Shown here in pieces: positions 24,466-36,960 of a stretch of 64,000 nucleotides of DNA (position 1 is its first letter; every line of letters begins with the position of its first letter). A model generated the notes under the pieces. It searched no databases. It had not been told where the DNA came from and worked only from the letters and a program-made list of their open reading frames with translations. Source of the DNA: Castor canadensis. Its lineage: Eukaryota > Chordata > Mammalia > Rodentia > Castoridae. A program made the translations under genes and the position numbers. The stretch spans positions 160,391,583-160,455,582 of the forward strand of contig NC_133390.1 of NCBI RefSeq assembly GCF_047511655.1. The letters run 5' to 3'.

Positions 24466-26339
24466 GACAGGGGAAGGTTCTGTGTTAAGGGACATTTAAG
24501 CTGAGGCAAGCTGAGACTCTTTCTACATGGCTGAAGAAAGAGCCAAGAAGAGACTGTTGCAGGCAGAGGGAACAGTGTGTGCAAAGGCTTAGAGGCAGGA
24601 AAGAACTCAGTGGATCAAAATACAGCAAGGAAGTCAGAGCAGCTATAGGGTCATCTGAGGCTAGGGAAACAGTGGTCAGCCAGCCATATGGGACCTTGAA
24701 GGTATGGGTTTGGGATTTAAGTGGAGGGGGGTCAGAAGTGACCTCACTTCCTCAGGGCAGCTCCTGCTACCTCTGCCACCAGCTCCCAGTGGCCTCTCAC
24801 TTCTTTGTAGTCATTAGCACCTCTTTAATTATTTGCAGAGACTGTGAGAGTCTGAAGGGCCACCTGCCTGCCCTGCCCCCAATCCTCCTGCAGATGCCCA
24901 GATATTAACTGAATGAACAAACACATGCAGGTCCACTTAGGTAAGGAACAAGGAGAGGGACGCACGGACATGAAGTGGTCATTAGACACTATGTGTAGGG
25001 GAGAGTGGGGACCCCACAGAAGAAAGGCCTAACTACTATGTCTCATAACAAATGTGGAAACTGAGTCACAGTAGGAATAACACCTTCTCAGTTCATATAA
25101 AATTGAGAAACTGAGTCACAAGGGATGAGGACTTGCCAAAGGCGTCCCTGAGGAGGCAGACACCATGGCTGGGGCTGATGAAAGCAAGGAGGCGGGTTTC
25201 AGGAGCAGAAAGGCGGCTCTGGAGGCGAGACAAGATCTGGAGTACCCAACCTTCAGAACCCCAATTTTTCCCAAGAAAATGGGGGATGGAGGGCCTGGAA
25301 GGTGAGGTCTTGGATCTCTGCTCCTCATGCTACACCAGTGAGGAGGAATATGCCTTCTACTTCCCTCAGGGGTGTACTCCTGCCTTCTCCTCTACCTTTT
25401 CCCACCCCTGGGAAGGAACCCACAGGGGGGCCCTCACTTCACACCTGCTTGCCTGCAAGGCCAGAGCAGACTGTGGCTCCAAATGGAAGAGCTGTGGTTC
25501 CCTGTGGCAAGGGGTACGGCTTTGAGTCTGATTCACAGGCCTGTCTGGAAGCCGGTGCCCTCCAGGTGGGTTCTCAGCGGCCTAGAAGCTGACTGGGGTC
25601 TTCACACTCATGCACTGGCTCCTGGGACCACCTCTCAGAAGGTTCTGAGACCAGGAGAGGAAGACAGAGGTGACGGATGGCTTCTCCCAACCCCACCAAG
25701 TACTGTCTCACTCCACCCCAACAGAGGGGCTTAACCCCACTTGCCACAGCAGCCTCTCCTGGGGATGCATTCAGCAGTACCCCAAATTGGATGATCATGC
25801 TGGCAGCTGCAGGGGGACAGTCACCTCCTAAAGGCGCTCCCCCCACCACATCCCAAAATACACAAGAGCCACCACCACACCATGCCAAGCAGACAGACCA
25901 GAAGTGGGAAAGGAAGAAGTGGGGCAGTCAATGGTCACACTGGTTGGGGAGGAATGAGGAAGTGAGGAGTCCCTGCGCCAGCCTGAAGTAAGAGCATTCA
26001 GGAACTGCAGGCAGGCGGCTCAATCCAAGCTAGCCTAGGCCACATGGGCCTGCATTCAAATCCAACCGTGCACCTCACTTACTCCCCTTGCAGTTGTACT
26101 GGCAGGACCTGGTGATGGGAAGGATATGAGGGTCTGAGAGAACCTCAAGCTCAACATGAGCCAAGGGGAAATGCAGGGACACACAAGTTCATGACGCCGG
26201 GCTACATTAACAGATGTATGATATTTAGATCATGGAAGGTGACCTCCTTCCACATAGGACCACATCCAGAGCACTGGGTGTCATTTTTGGGGGCCACACA
26301 TTTAGCTTTTAAAATAACTGATTTTTTTTCTATGTATGA

Positions 26340-26600
26340 AAGTAAGACATGGTCACACAAAGTTTTTGTTTTGTTTTGTTTTGTTTGACACAGTCTCTTT
26401 TTTTTTAATTTCCTTTATTCATATGTGCATACAGTGATTGGGTCATTACTCCCCCTTTCCCCCCGCCCCCTCCCTTTTTCCCCCATCCCCCTGACACAGT
26501 CTTAATATGTAGTCCAGTCTGCCCTTGAACTTTCGATCCTCCTGCCTCAGACTTTGGAGGGCTGAGATTACACCTGTGTGTCACCACGTCTGGCCAGTTT
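26340..26600 (-). repeat. B1 SINE, antisense, split by a LINE-1 fragment
   Basis: (TTTTG)n, then GACACAGTCT, with the rest of the B1 (GTAGTCCAGTCTGCCCTTGA ... CACCACGTCTGGCC) after the 26397-26491 insertion. Confidence 0.75.
26397..26491 (-). mobile_element. Very short LINE-1 3' fragment nested in a B1
   Basis: About 95 bp flanked by an 11-bp repeat (TGACACAGTCT at 26386-26396 and 26492-26502). It consists of the reversed A-tail, then the ATTCATATGTGCATAC motif and C-rich 3' UTR seen in the 11.36 kb LINE-1. The flanks together make one antisense B1. Confidence 0.8.
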
Positions 26601-27470
26601 TGAAAATACAGAAAACATAAATCATGCATAATTCCTTCACCTGAATTACAGCAGCTCTAACAGTATGGTTTCTGGGGTTGGGGATGCAGCTCAGTGGTAA
26701 AGCACTTGCCTAGCATTCAACAAACAAATAAAAACCCGAGTGTGGTCCTCACTGCAGAATTGGCGTCATCGGGGAGCTTGTTAGAAATTCTCACATCCCA
26801 AGCCAGACCTACCGAATCAGAAACTCTCGGGGTGGCTCCCCAAGTGATTCTGATGCTGGGCATTTCCTTCCCCTCTAGTATCCCTAAAAGGGCAAGAGTC
26901 CCATCTTGCAGCACACGTCCCCAACCCTGGGCCTACTGGAGAAGTGAATGGATGAAGGATCTCTGACATGAGCAGCTGTCTCCCTGGGGCCTGCCTTCAT
27001 TACAATCCATTTCTGATGGCACAGGCTGTTGTGTTCATGCCAGCTCTGTCTGTCTGTGGGGGGCAGGGGTCCAGGCCTCTCAGGCCTCTGGGGGCTCATC
27101 CCAGGTGCAGGCAGAATGCCGGCCAGCCCCTCCTGGCACGGCCCCATGTGGTGGGTGAGTTGACAAAGGCGGGCTTGTGGTCTGCACGGCTGGGACGTGG
27201 GCAGCAGAGCAGGAGACTGAAGGACTTAGGCTGGGGCTCTGGGCTTCTGGGCTTGAGCTGGGGGCAGGGAAGGGGCTGCTTGTGCATGGGGAGGGGCCCC
27301 AGGAGTACAGGACTCTGTTGGATCACAGAGGCTCAGAGTGCACATTGAGCCCAGAAATCTTCTGGGTTCCTCAGTCCTGCAGATGTGGCTGCACCCTAGG
27401 AAAGCTCTCAGGTGACAGATTCTACAGAAAGGGGGGAGCTTTTCACAGACAGCCCAGGGACCCCCCCACC

Positions 27471-27528
27471 TTCTAGACTAGAAGTAGTCTAGAAGTCTAG
27501 TAGTCTAGTAGTCACACTAGAAGTAGTG
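27471..27528. repeat. Short TCTAG-based repeat
   Basis: Several copies of AGTCTAGTAGTCTAG-like words in about 58 bp, rich in CTAG palindromes. No known family. Confidence 0.6.
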
Positions 27529-29654
27529 AGGAAGGGGTCAAATTCCACCAACCCAGGAGGTCTCGTGGCTACAGAACAAAGGGTGTTTGAGTCTCTCCCT
27601 CCCAACATAAGGGGAACCCAAATCTCATCTTCTACCACAGATGCCAAAGGTAACACTGGTTGGGCTAGTGGTGCAAACCTGTAATGCCAGCTATGTGAAA
27701 GGTGTATGTAGAAGGCCTGAAGTCCAAAGCCTGGGAAAAGTGCAAATCACAGTTTTCAAGCTGTAGTCTCTTTCCTGTGAGGTCCTTGTAGCTTATAGGG
27801 CTGGTGACAGGCACTCACACTGCCTCTGAGACAGTCAGCACTTCCTTTTCTCAACAGGTTCCCTTTGCTCTGACTAGCAGGCAATATCTGTTTATTGGAG
27901 GAAATCTGAAAAAAGCAGGTGGCTGGCTGTCTCATCCATTTGTCTCCACCAGCTTCTGCTTCTGTCTAAGCCCTCCAACCTGGACCCCCTAGCCATCACC
28001 TGCCATCACCTCGTCTCCTCCCTACTCTGTCTTGTCCCTGATCCCAGCTCCTAGATATGCCATGACTGAAAAAAAAATGGCCATCACCTGCCTACCAGGA
28101 GACTTACGAACATAGGCCCAGCCCAGGTGTGTGCAGGCCTGGCTGCTGGTTTAATCCTTTTACCAACCCTGTGAGGTAGGTGCTGAAAATGTTCCCACAG
28201 CTGCTCAAGCAAGGGAGGAGTGGAACCGGATTCCAAACAAGGCAGGTGGCCCTGGACCATAGCATGAACTGTGTCTTCTTCCAAATTCGATAGGGCAGTT
28301 TCCTTGACTAGAATGGCCTTCACCAAGCTAACTCCCAACTATCTCATTCTTCTAGAACATTCTCTCCTTCCCTGTTCTAATTCAGACCCCCACACTCTGA
28401 ACTTCATGTTCCCTAGTACTAACAACTTGAGGTTGTATCGCTTGTTTTCAAGTCTGTCTTGGAGGAAGAGTAGGGCTGAGTCTGACCCATGTCTGGTCCC
28501 CAGCATCACCAAGGACAGGACATGGTATAGAGCAGGCACTCTTTATGGTCCATGAACAGATGAATGAATGAGAGGATGAATATGGCTGCTGCCTTGCTCA
28601 GTCTCTCTCTGCAGCCAAGCTGCTAAGGAGTAAGGGGAGCCTATGTAGCCCTGGCTGGTCTCAGCCCCTGATGCCACCCCAGGAAGGTGGACTGCCTTCT
28701 GCTCCCCACCTACTCTCTGACCACAGGTGCCTCTTTGTCGACCCTGTGATCCACAAGGGCAGCCTGCAGTAAGCAGCCTAAGAGGTGAGGCTGCTCCCGT
28801 GATGGTCAGTTCTCAGCCATCCTCCAGAATTGGCCAGGAAGAGTGGCCCAGGCTGGGCTGGATGGCCCCACATGAGCTCACACTGCTGCTAATAATAGGA
28901 GGCTTGCTGAGTGGCACAGGGCTCCACAGTTTACAAAGACATTCCAGTGAATCATCCCATGGGTCCTCACAGAAAAATGCCGCATCAGGCAAGCCAGGAA
29001 GCCCCATAGGGCAGTCAAAGAGCCACAGAGAGGGAGAGTTGTGCCCAAGCCCACCCAGACAAGATAAGAGACCTCCAGGCAGGACAGCTGCTGCCCTCAG
29101 GATCCCTTCTCTACATCACTACTCAGGAAGACCATGAACTTGGAAAATCATATCTTTATTTTTACCAATCTCTAACTAAAAATTAGCCTTTCCTTCTATT
29201 CTGGAGTCATGGAACAAACCAGGGTTGTGTTAGCAGCACCTGTGACTTGGCCCCCAAAAGAAATCGCAGATATTTCATATCTCATAACAGTTGTTGCAGA
29301 GATGTCAAAATATCTTTACATTCATCAGAACTTTGAAATTATAGTGGTTAACAGACCTGTCACCAGAACTCATGAGTTAATAAACACACATATTACTATA
29401 TCTTAATTGTAGAACATATCTTAATAATGTGCTTCAGTATATTTGGTTTCATTGTATTTAAAAATAAACTAAACACTGTAAATATTAACCTAGAATTATT
29501 CTCAACAGAGGGCTTAAGGGTCCACAGCATAAAATACGATGGAGCCCCTGTTCTCTCCAGAGGCTGCATCTGTGAGGTCTGGGTCACTGCCTCAGACCCC
29601 AACTCCCCGGGCATAAAGGGGAGAAGCAGAGCTCTGCACTCTCTCTCTCTCTTT

Positions 29655-29865
29655 GGTAGGACTGGGTTTGAACTCAGAACTTCACACTTGCAAAGCAGGA
29701 ACATTACCACTTGAGCCACACCTCCAGATCATTTTGCTCTGGTTATTGTTTGGTAGGAGTCTCCCAAGCTATTTGTCTGGGCTGGCCTCAAACCTGGATA
29801 CTCCCAATCTCAGCCTCCCAAGTAGCTAGGATTACAGGTGTGAGACACCGGTGCCTGACCAGAGT
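29655..29865 (-). repeat. Composite SINE, antisense
   Basis: GGTAGGACTGGGTTTGAACT ... AAGTAGCTAGGATTACAGGT. Confidence 0.75.
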
Positions 29866-29884
29866 TACACTTTCAAACCACATT

Positions 29885-30015
29885 TTTTTGTCTGTTTTGT
29901 TTTGCTTTTTGAGACAGGGTCTCTATATGTAGCCCAGGCTGGCCTTGAACTCGAGATCCTCCTGCCTCAACCTCCCAAGCGCTGGGATGAAAGGTATGTA
30001 CCAATACACCCAGAC
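29885..30015 (-). repeat. B1 SINE, antisense
   Basis: TTTGAGACAGGGTCTCTATA ... CTTGAACTCGAGATCCTCCT, a good B1 match next to the previous SINE. Confidence 0.8.
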
Positions 30016-30764
30016 TCAAATCACATTTTAAATGCTCTGGGTTGGCAGCATGGCTCAACCACAAGACCTTGAGTTCAAACTCCAGCAGCCAAGAAGAAAA
30101 AATCTACAGTAATTAAATGTTTTAAGCAGTATTCCTTTCTGTGAGACACCTACACGATATACAATGGCAAACCTTTGTACAGCAAGGACAGAGAAGTCTA
30201 GATTTGCAGTGCTCTGGAGCCCTTCACATGACTGCAGACTGCTCAGGCCTGATGGAATTGGTCTATAAGGGGATGAAAATAACTGTGGCCCCTCTGCAGA
30301 AATGGGTGGTCAGAACCCAGCAATAGCTCCAGCTGGTCCCAAAGGGACAGGGAAGTAACCAAGGGGCCTTGAGGTTCCTGAAGGCAGATGCAGGTTGCCT
30401 CTTTCCAACCAGCAAGGCAGAGTCTGAGCTACAGCAGGGGTCGCCCAGCAACCTCCCCACAAGAGTCAGCTCCCAGTGCTGCCACAGGGCTCAGAAATGC
30501 GCCCTGTGGACCCTGGCTGGGTCAGGAGCTGGGAGCTGGTGTCTCGGCCCACCCAGCTCCCAAGGGACTCTGCACTGCCTAGGCCTCCTTCCTCCTGTCT
30601 CTGTCTCCCACTCTGGCCTCTCCACCTCAAAGGCCATCTCTACCAAAATCTCCCTGGCTGCCCCAGGGCACAGACTCAGGGCCAGATTTCTGGATTTAAT
30701 ACTCACACCCTGCTCCCCACTCAGTCCAAGAAGTAATTCTACTTACTTATTAATTTTCTTCTTT

Positions 30765-30848
30765 GTTTATTGTAGTGCTAGGGATGGAACCCAGAGCCTT
30801 GCACATGTTAGGTAAGTGCTCTACCACCAAGCCACACCCTCAGATCCA
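30765..30848 (-). repeat. ID SINE, antisense
   Basis: AGTGCTAGGGATGGAACCCA ... GTAAGTGCTCTACCACC. Confidence 0.7.
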
Positions 30849-31434
30849 AGGAGTTACTTAAAGAAAAAAAAAGGCTAAAATGTGCCTAAAACTGTCTAAG
30901 ACTCTCCTGCTTAAAACTGTCCAATGATCACCAAAACCTGGAAAACCCAAATGTCCCTCCTGGAGAATGGCTAAACTGTGGCACCTCCATGAAAACATGC
31001 AGCAAGGTCTGGGTGCTCAGTGGAGTGATTTGGTGAAATCCTTCAAGACTTAGGAGACTGCTTGCTGTGTGACCTGTGTACAGGACATTTTGGAAAGCAA
31101 GGCTACCAGGATAGAGAACAGGTCAGTGGTTCTTAGGGCCTGAGGCAGAGGAAGGGATTGACCTCAAAGAAGAAATTCTGCGGTGTGATAGACTCTTCTG
31201 TATCGTGTGTGTGCGTTGGGATTGAACCCAGAGACTCATACTAAGTACATACTCTGCCACAGAGTGACATCTCCAACCCTGAGGAAAACTTGCATACAGC
31301 AAAGTGTGTTTTGACAAAGGCATCCTGTTTTGTAGGCTATCATTCTGATCAAAGTGTAGAACAAGATATAGATTGGTGTGATGGTTACAGAACTGGTGTC
31401 TTTGTCTCATTTTACTGTAGGCAAATTATAACAT

Positions 31435-31525
31435 GAGGCTGGGGATGTAGCTCAGTGTTAAGAGTACTCATCTAGCCCAAAGTTCTGGGTTCCATCCCCA
31501 GCACCACAAAAAAATAAAAATAAAT
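31435..31525 (+). repeat. ID SINE
   Basis: GGCTGGGGATGTAGCTCAGT ... GGGTTCCATCCCCAGCACC with (AAAT)n tail. Confidence 0.8.
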
Positions 31526-31609
31526 AAATAAAAAGAAGGAAGGAATTATGCTTCAGTACACCTGACCTGAGGTAGAGAGGAGAAAGCAAAACAAAACCTC
31601 CATGTTGAT

Positions 31610-32110
31610 GGACTTTTCTCCACACTCAGTGAAACCCCAATCTGTCCCAGGGCACAGGCCCCATCTGGCCTGACCCCTGCTCACCTCAACTCTCACCTTC
31701 TCCTCCCTCAATTCCTCCTCTCCTTGGCTATACTACAGCCACCAGAGCCTTCCCCAGAAGCCACAGCAGCTCCTTTCCCACTCTAAGCTTTGGCCCTGTC
31801 ATTTCCTCTGCTGGGCTCCCTGCCACCCCTGCATCTGCTGCTCTGCCTCCTGCCTGAGGTAGTCTACAATGCCTCTCCTTAAGGAGACTTCCACACCTAC
31901 CAGACTTCTCATCTCCATCAAGACTTCTCATCTCCATCGTATCCCTTTGTTTCTTTCATGGTACACATCACAGGCTTATTCAGGACACTCGTTTTATTTA
32001 TGTGACTGCTTGTGGAAGGCTAGTCTCTACCACTAGGACATCTTCAGGAGGGCAGCCTAGCATGGTGCATGATACACAGAACTTGCTTAATAAATCACTG
32101 TGGAAGTGAA
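31610..32110 (+). mobile_element. LINE-2-like remnant
   Basis: Pattern of CATGGTACACATCACAGG ... GTGCATGATACACAGAACTT ... AATAAATCACTG typical of a diverged LINE-2 end. It includes a 19-bp tandem duplication at 31902-31938. Confidence 0.5.
31902..31938. repeat. 19-bp tandem duplication
   Basis: AGACTTCTCATCTCCATC occurs at 31902-31919 and again at 31921-31938, a single perfect duplication. Confidence 0.9.
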
Positions 32111-33864
32111 TAACCCAGCCTAAGACGAAGGTCACCCTCCCACCGTACTCTGTGTAGCAACCACTTCCAGGGGGTGCAGGTGTGGATCTAAATCTTTGAC
32201 TCTTTGAGGCTAATGTCCATTGAGGCTCAGACTCCAACTCATCAATACCCAGGCCGTAGCTCTGCCAGATTCCAAACCTTATCCAAATGAAACGCCTCCT
32301 CCCCAGCTCCAAGGGACCCACTGGCCAAGGGCAGGCAGACCCGGGAAGAGCAAAGAGCTGAGCCAGGGGACCAGAACCTTCACTCTGTGCTACGGCAACC
32401 ATGGAGGATCAGGAGCCCCTGCCTGGCCTGCCTCCACCCATACCACCTGGCCACCATGGTCCCTCCCTTGGGCCATGGCCCAGGCTGCCTGCCCATCTGC
32501 CACCCTGGCTCTGGGCCACTTATCTGTCTCCTGCTCTGGCCATTCACTCCAACCCAGGAAGGGCTGACCAGCAGGGTGGCCAGCAGTGGCCACAGGGGCG
32601 GATGCCAGCCCCACCCAAGAGGCCAAGGGAGCCATCTGCTGTCCCTTCTGCCAGTCCCCAGGGATCTGTCAAGGCTCCAGATGAGATCATTGCACTTGGA
32701 CCTCACAGAGGGGACCAGGAAAAGGCTCCCTCTAGCTCAAATGCAAACACTCCAGGGACAACAGCAAGGGGGAGGGGAACCCAAAGACTCCATCCCTTGC
32801 AGGGGGGTTGGGAGGGTTGGGGGTGGGGTTTGAGTTTTCTATGGTTCCCCAGAGGGTCCAGGGATGGACTCTGGGTCCCTGTCTTCCAGCCCAGAGTTCA
32901 ATCCAGCTTAGCCTCCTTGGGTGGAAGCTGGACTCCACTGTTGGGGGAGTCTAGGTCAAAGGTCCCTAGAGGAGAGCCACACCCATGGAGGGGTGTTACA
33001 AGATGCTCCAGCCCACAAGGAGGCTGCCTGATCCTAGAGATCCACCTGGTCCTGCTTCTCTGATTGTGAATCTGAGGGAAGACGAGGGTCCCTAACCTGT
33101 CTCTCTAATGCAGTAGATAACAGGCAGACTCACCCTGAGCACAGCTCCTCCCCACACACACCCCACGCCAGGCACATGGTGGGCAGTACGTGCTCTCTCC
33201 TTGCATCCCCAGCAGCCTCAATGGATAAGGAACCTGAGATCACAGAAGTCAAGTACACTGCCCAAGGTCACATGCAAAGTGACACAGACAGGAAGAAAGT
33301 CTAGTTGGAGCTCTTGTAAACTAGACTAAGCGGTCTCCATAATGGAACAATGAAAATTATACCGGCCGACATTTACAGGGGTGTGGCATGTGCCAGATAC
33401 CAGGCAGAGACTGACTAGTCAGCTGTTAACCCTTGCTCAGTGGTGAGCATTTCCAGGCAGGCACTGGTTGTCTTCTCTCCACTTTACAGAGGCACAAACA
33501 GGGCTGGAGAAGAGGCAGGCCCCACAGCCACTGCCCCATTCAAGGCCTCACAGGGCAGAGCAGGCCCTGTGCCTCTGGGGACACTTACAGAGGAAATCAC
33601 CAGACAGTGTCCCTCCCGTCCTTTCTGTGTGAACAGGAAGGAAGGCAGCTTTGGATCTGGATATGTTGAAAACATGCCCCAAACGGCCTCTGGACTGTAG
33701 TTAAATCTCTAAAGGGAGAAGACAGGGAGCTGAGATCTTTGAGGATGTAAAGCAAGAATGAGTCAAGACAGTGGCTCAGGGTCATCCAGTCTGCCCTCTG
33801 GGACACCCCAAACTGGCATCCTGGAAAGAGCATCACAAGAGCATCCCTCCCTTCTGCCTCTTGT

Positions 33865-33965
33865 CACTTTCAAGCTGTGTGACCACTGACAAGATCTTAA
33901 CCTCTCTGGGCTTCTGTTTGCACATATGTAGAAGGATGAGACTAACTACTCTGGGAGGTCCTTGC
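33865..33965 (+). repeat. MIR-like SINE
   Basis: CAAGCTGTGTGACCACTGAC ... TTAACCTCTCTGGGCTTCTG. Confidence 0.6.
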
Positions 33966-36235
33966 TCTCACGCAGAAAGGGGGCTTACATGAAACTGTAA
34001 TTACCTGATTAATAATCTAGTCATTGTTGGGCAATGTCTCAAAGGAGACACCAGGAAGCTCCAGGTGCTGCAGCCTGGAGCCTGGCCTGCTGAGCTGAAT
34101 GCAGTGGGGGTGGGGCTGAGAAACCAAGGTAAAGAACCGCGAACTGTGAAGACAGACGCCTGGGGATACAGAACAAGAACAGTCTGGGAGCCTGGGTGGA
34201 GCCAGGATGGAGAGAATGAGGAGGCTGGGCAGGCTGGGGAGGCTAGGGAGGCAGGACCACACAGGCCACTTGCCACAGGGCAGGGTGGACAGGGCAGAGG
34301 CCAGTGCAACTGAACAGGCCTAAAAGAGCCAAGCAGGGCAAAACTGATCTGGCTTAGCTGGGGGACCCCAAAATCTCCCCCTGAGAAAGCGTCTATGTGT
34401 GGCCTAGGCACAAGCAGACAGTTCACCTCTACCTTAAAAGGAGGGACCCCAAAAGTGGACCTCCAACTTGCAAAGAAACACTACCAGGTCATAAGTCTGA
34501 GGCACTGACTTTGGCAATACAGGGACAGTAGACTCAGAATGGAAGGGAAAAGGAGGGCATGCAGGGAGAAATAGGTCTGGGGTACCCACAATGCATCATT
34601 TCAACTCCCAGAGCGCCACCCCAGCCCGGTCCACAGAGGCACACCAGGAGTCAGGCACAGTCCCACAACTCTCAGGGGGTCACCAGAGCCTCATGATAAT
34701 AAGGGGTGAGGGCTGAGAGCCTGAGTAAGAGATGAACAGGGAGGGAGGGCCAATCCCCTTCCGTACCTGCTTCCTCCTGTTTAGTCCTTACAGCAACCCT
34801 GCGGGGTCAGTGCTATCAGATCCCATTTTACAGATGAGGAGACTGAGGCTCCCAAAGAAAAAGCTCAGGAAAAAAGGTAGAGCCAGGATTCAAGACCATA
34901 GGGTTCTTAGTCCCCTTGGGCTGGAGGAAGGGAGGGCTGACTCCCTGCAATGCCTCAGGGTAGCCAGCTAACCAACTAACACAGAGGTCCTGGCCCCTTC
35001 CCTCCAGTGAGGGCCTTCTTCCGGCCCCACAGGGCAGTGATATGACTATGGATGAGGTCATGTGTGTAAAGGATGAGGGAAGCATCACAGTAAGAAATGT
35101 GACTGCTGCTCTCCCTCTGCCCCAGAGACTAAACAAGGGTGTGGGGCTCTGTTCCTTCTGCTGTACCCAGGACTGTGCTGGGTTGCTGTATGCCTGAACT
35201 TCTAACTCTAATCTTCTCAAGTGCCTGCAAAAAATAGATTACATTCCCAAATTACGGACAGGAAGACTGAGGCTGGATGAGGGGACTTGCACAGGGGAAT
35301 CACACATGGGGAGGAGGTGACAGGATGAGGCTTGGCTTAAGACCTAATCTCAAAGACAGAGTTTGTCTGAGACCCCACAGCCTTCCTTCCCTCCCTCATT
35401 GAGCCTCTGGGACAGGCCAGGCCTTGTGCTATAGACACACAGAAAGGAAACAGCCCTCATCCCTGCTATTGCTACAAATCAACAGGGACCCCTCCCAGCC
35501 AAGTGTTCACAGTGCCTCAGTGCCCTGCCCAAGCAGGGCCACCCATTCCTGCGACATCCCCCCACAACTCCACACTGTTCCCTATAGCTCTCCTTTTTAA
35601 ACCTACAGCTGGCCTCCAGATGGGAACCCCTGCCTTTCACTCAGTCACACCCACCTATTTACTGAGCCCCTCCAAAGCAGCAGGCCCTGTTCCAGGAGCT
35701 GAGCATAGAGGCAGCCACTCATGTAAGCCCCCAGTTCTGATGCCTCCCCCTTCAGGAAGCCCGCCTGGCCCCGCCAAGTGCCCATACCTCCTCGGAGCTC
35801 CCTCATTTCCAGGCCAGAAGTGGGCACCCTTTTCAGATGGGGGTGGCATGGCTCTTTATGGCCCTCTACAAAGGAATGTAGGAAGAGAAGGGGAGCTAGG
35901 GCAGGTGGGAAATTCCAGATGAGAAAGGAGTTGCCCCAGGGCAATGTTCCTCTGTGAGCAGGCCTGACAACTGCCTCTTTCCCTCAGCCCTGCTGGGCCT
36001 GGCCCAAGCTCTTGGCCTCAGGGGCCTGGGGTGGGGGCCTTTGGTGCAGCTCCTCTGGACTTGGAGACCTGCCAGCCCCCTATCTACCGCCAGTAAGCTC
36101 TTGGATCCCCAGACCCAGAAAGTTACAAAATCAAGTCCCAGGCCACCCTTCTCACTGCTCCCAGCAGTCTGGTGAAGGGAGCCTTGCCAAGGGCAGCAGG
36201 GGTATGCACACATTCGCTCCAGGGAGATGGCAACC

Positions 36236-36960
36236 AGGACCTCCTGTGTTTATGGACGGGGTGAAATGTCACAGCGTGTGCGCAAGTGTGCATGTGTGTG
36301 TGCTATTTGGCAAACACCACATACCTGACATTTGCATGGCTTGTGCTTGTGTCCCTGCTTATGAATATGTGATTGCATGCCATGTCTGTGCAAATGTGTC
36401 TGTGGGTATCTCCTTGGTGGGTTTCTGTTGCGCCCTGGTGAGTGTGCAAGTCTGCTGCTCTCTGTGGAAATGGGGAGGGTACCTCAGGCAGTAAGCAGGT
36501 ATCTGTGCCACTTGGCAAGGGTGAACCTGAGGATTTCCATGGGTGGATAACATCTGCCTGGCTTTGTGTGCACATCTGCAAGTATAGGCAGACTTCTGAC
36601 AGGTCTTAGGGTGTCTCCAGGTTGTGTGTCCATCTCTGCAACTTGTCCAAGTGTGTCTAAGGGTGTGAGATGTGTGTTTGAGGGTGTGCTTCTGAGCCTA
36701 GGATCTCTTGATGGTGTGAGCATGTGTTGTGTCTGTCTGTAATGTGTGGTGTGACGAGACAGAGATGGTGTGTCCACAAGGATCTATGTACTGCTCTCCG
36801 TGTGGGTCCTCTCCGCCATGGCTGACAGCAGCCTTCTGAAAGCACACAGTATCTGCGTGTCACTGGATGTGTATATGAATCCAACTCTGAGTGGCTTCAG
36901 GTCTCAGCGTGAGCTGTGACTGTGTGTGTACACATTCAGTGTGTGTGTGCAGGAGTATGC
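36236..36960. repeat. TG-rich degenerate tract
   Basis: About 700 bp rich in TGTG and GTGT with irregular spacing and no fixed unit length. Overlapping open frames here are compositional. A related CACA-rich bit follows at 37095-37160. Confidence 0.7.

Noticed and set aside
31435-31525. tRNA-like internal promoter boxes
   Set aside because: The unit has an A-rich tail, many diverged copies in the window and no cloverleaf end; it is an ID SINE rather than a tRNA gene.
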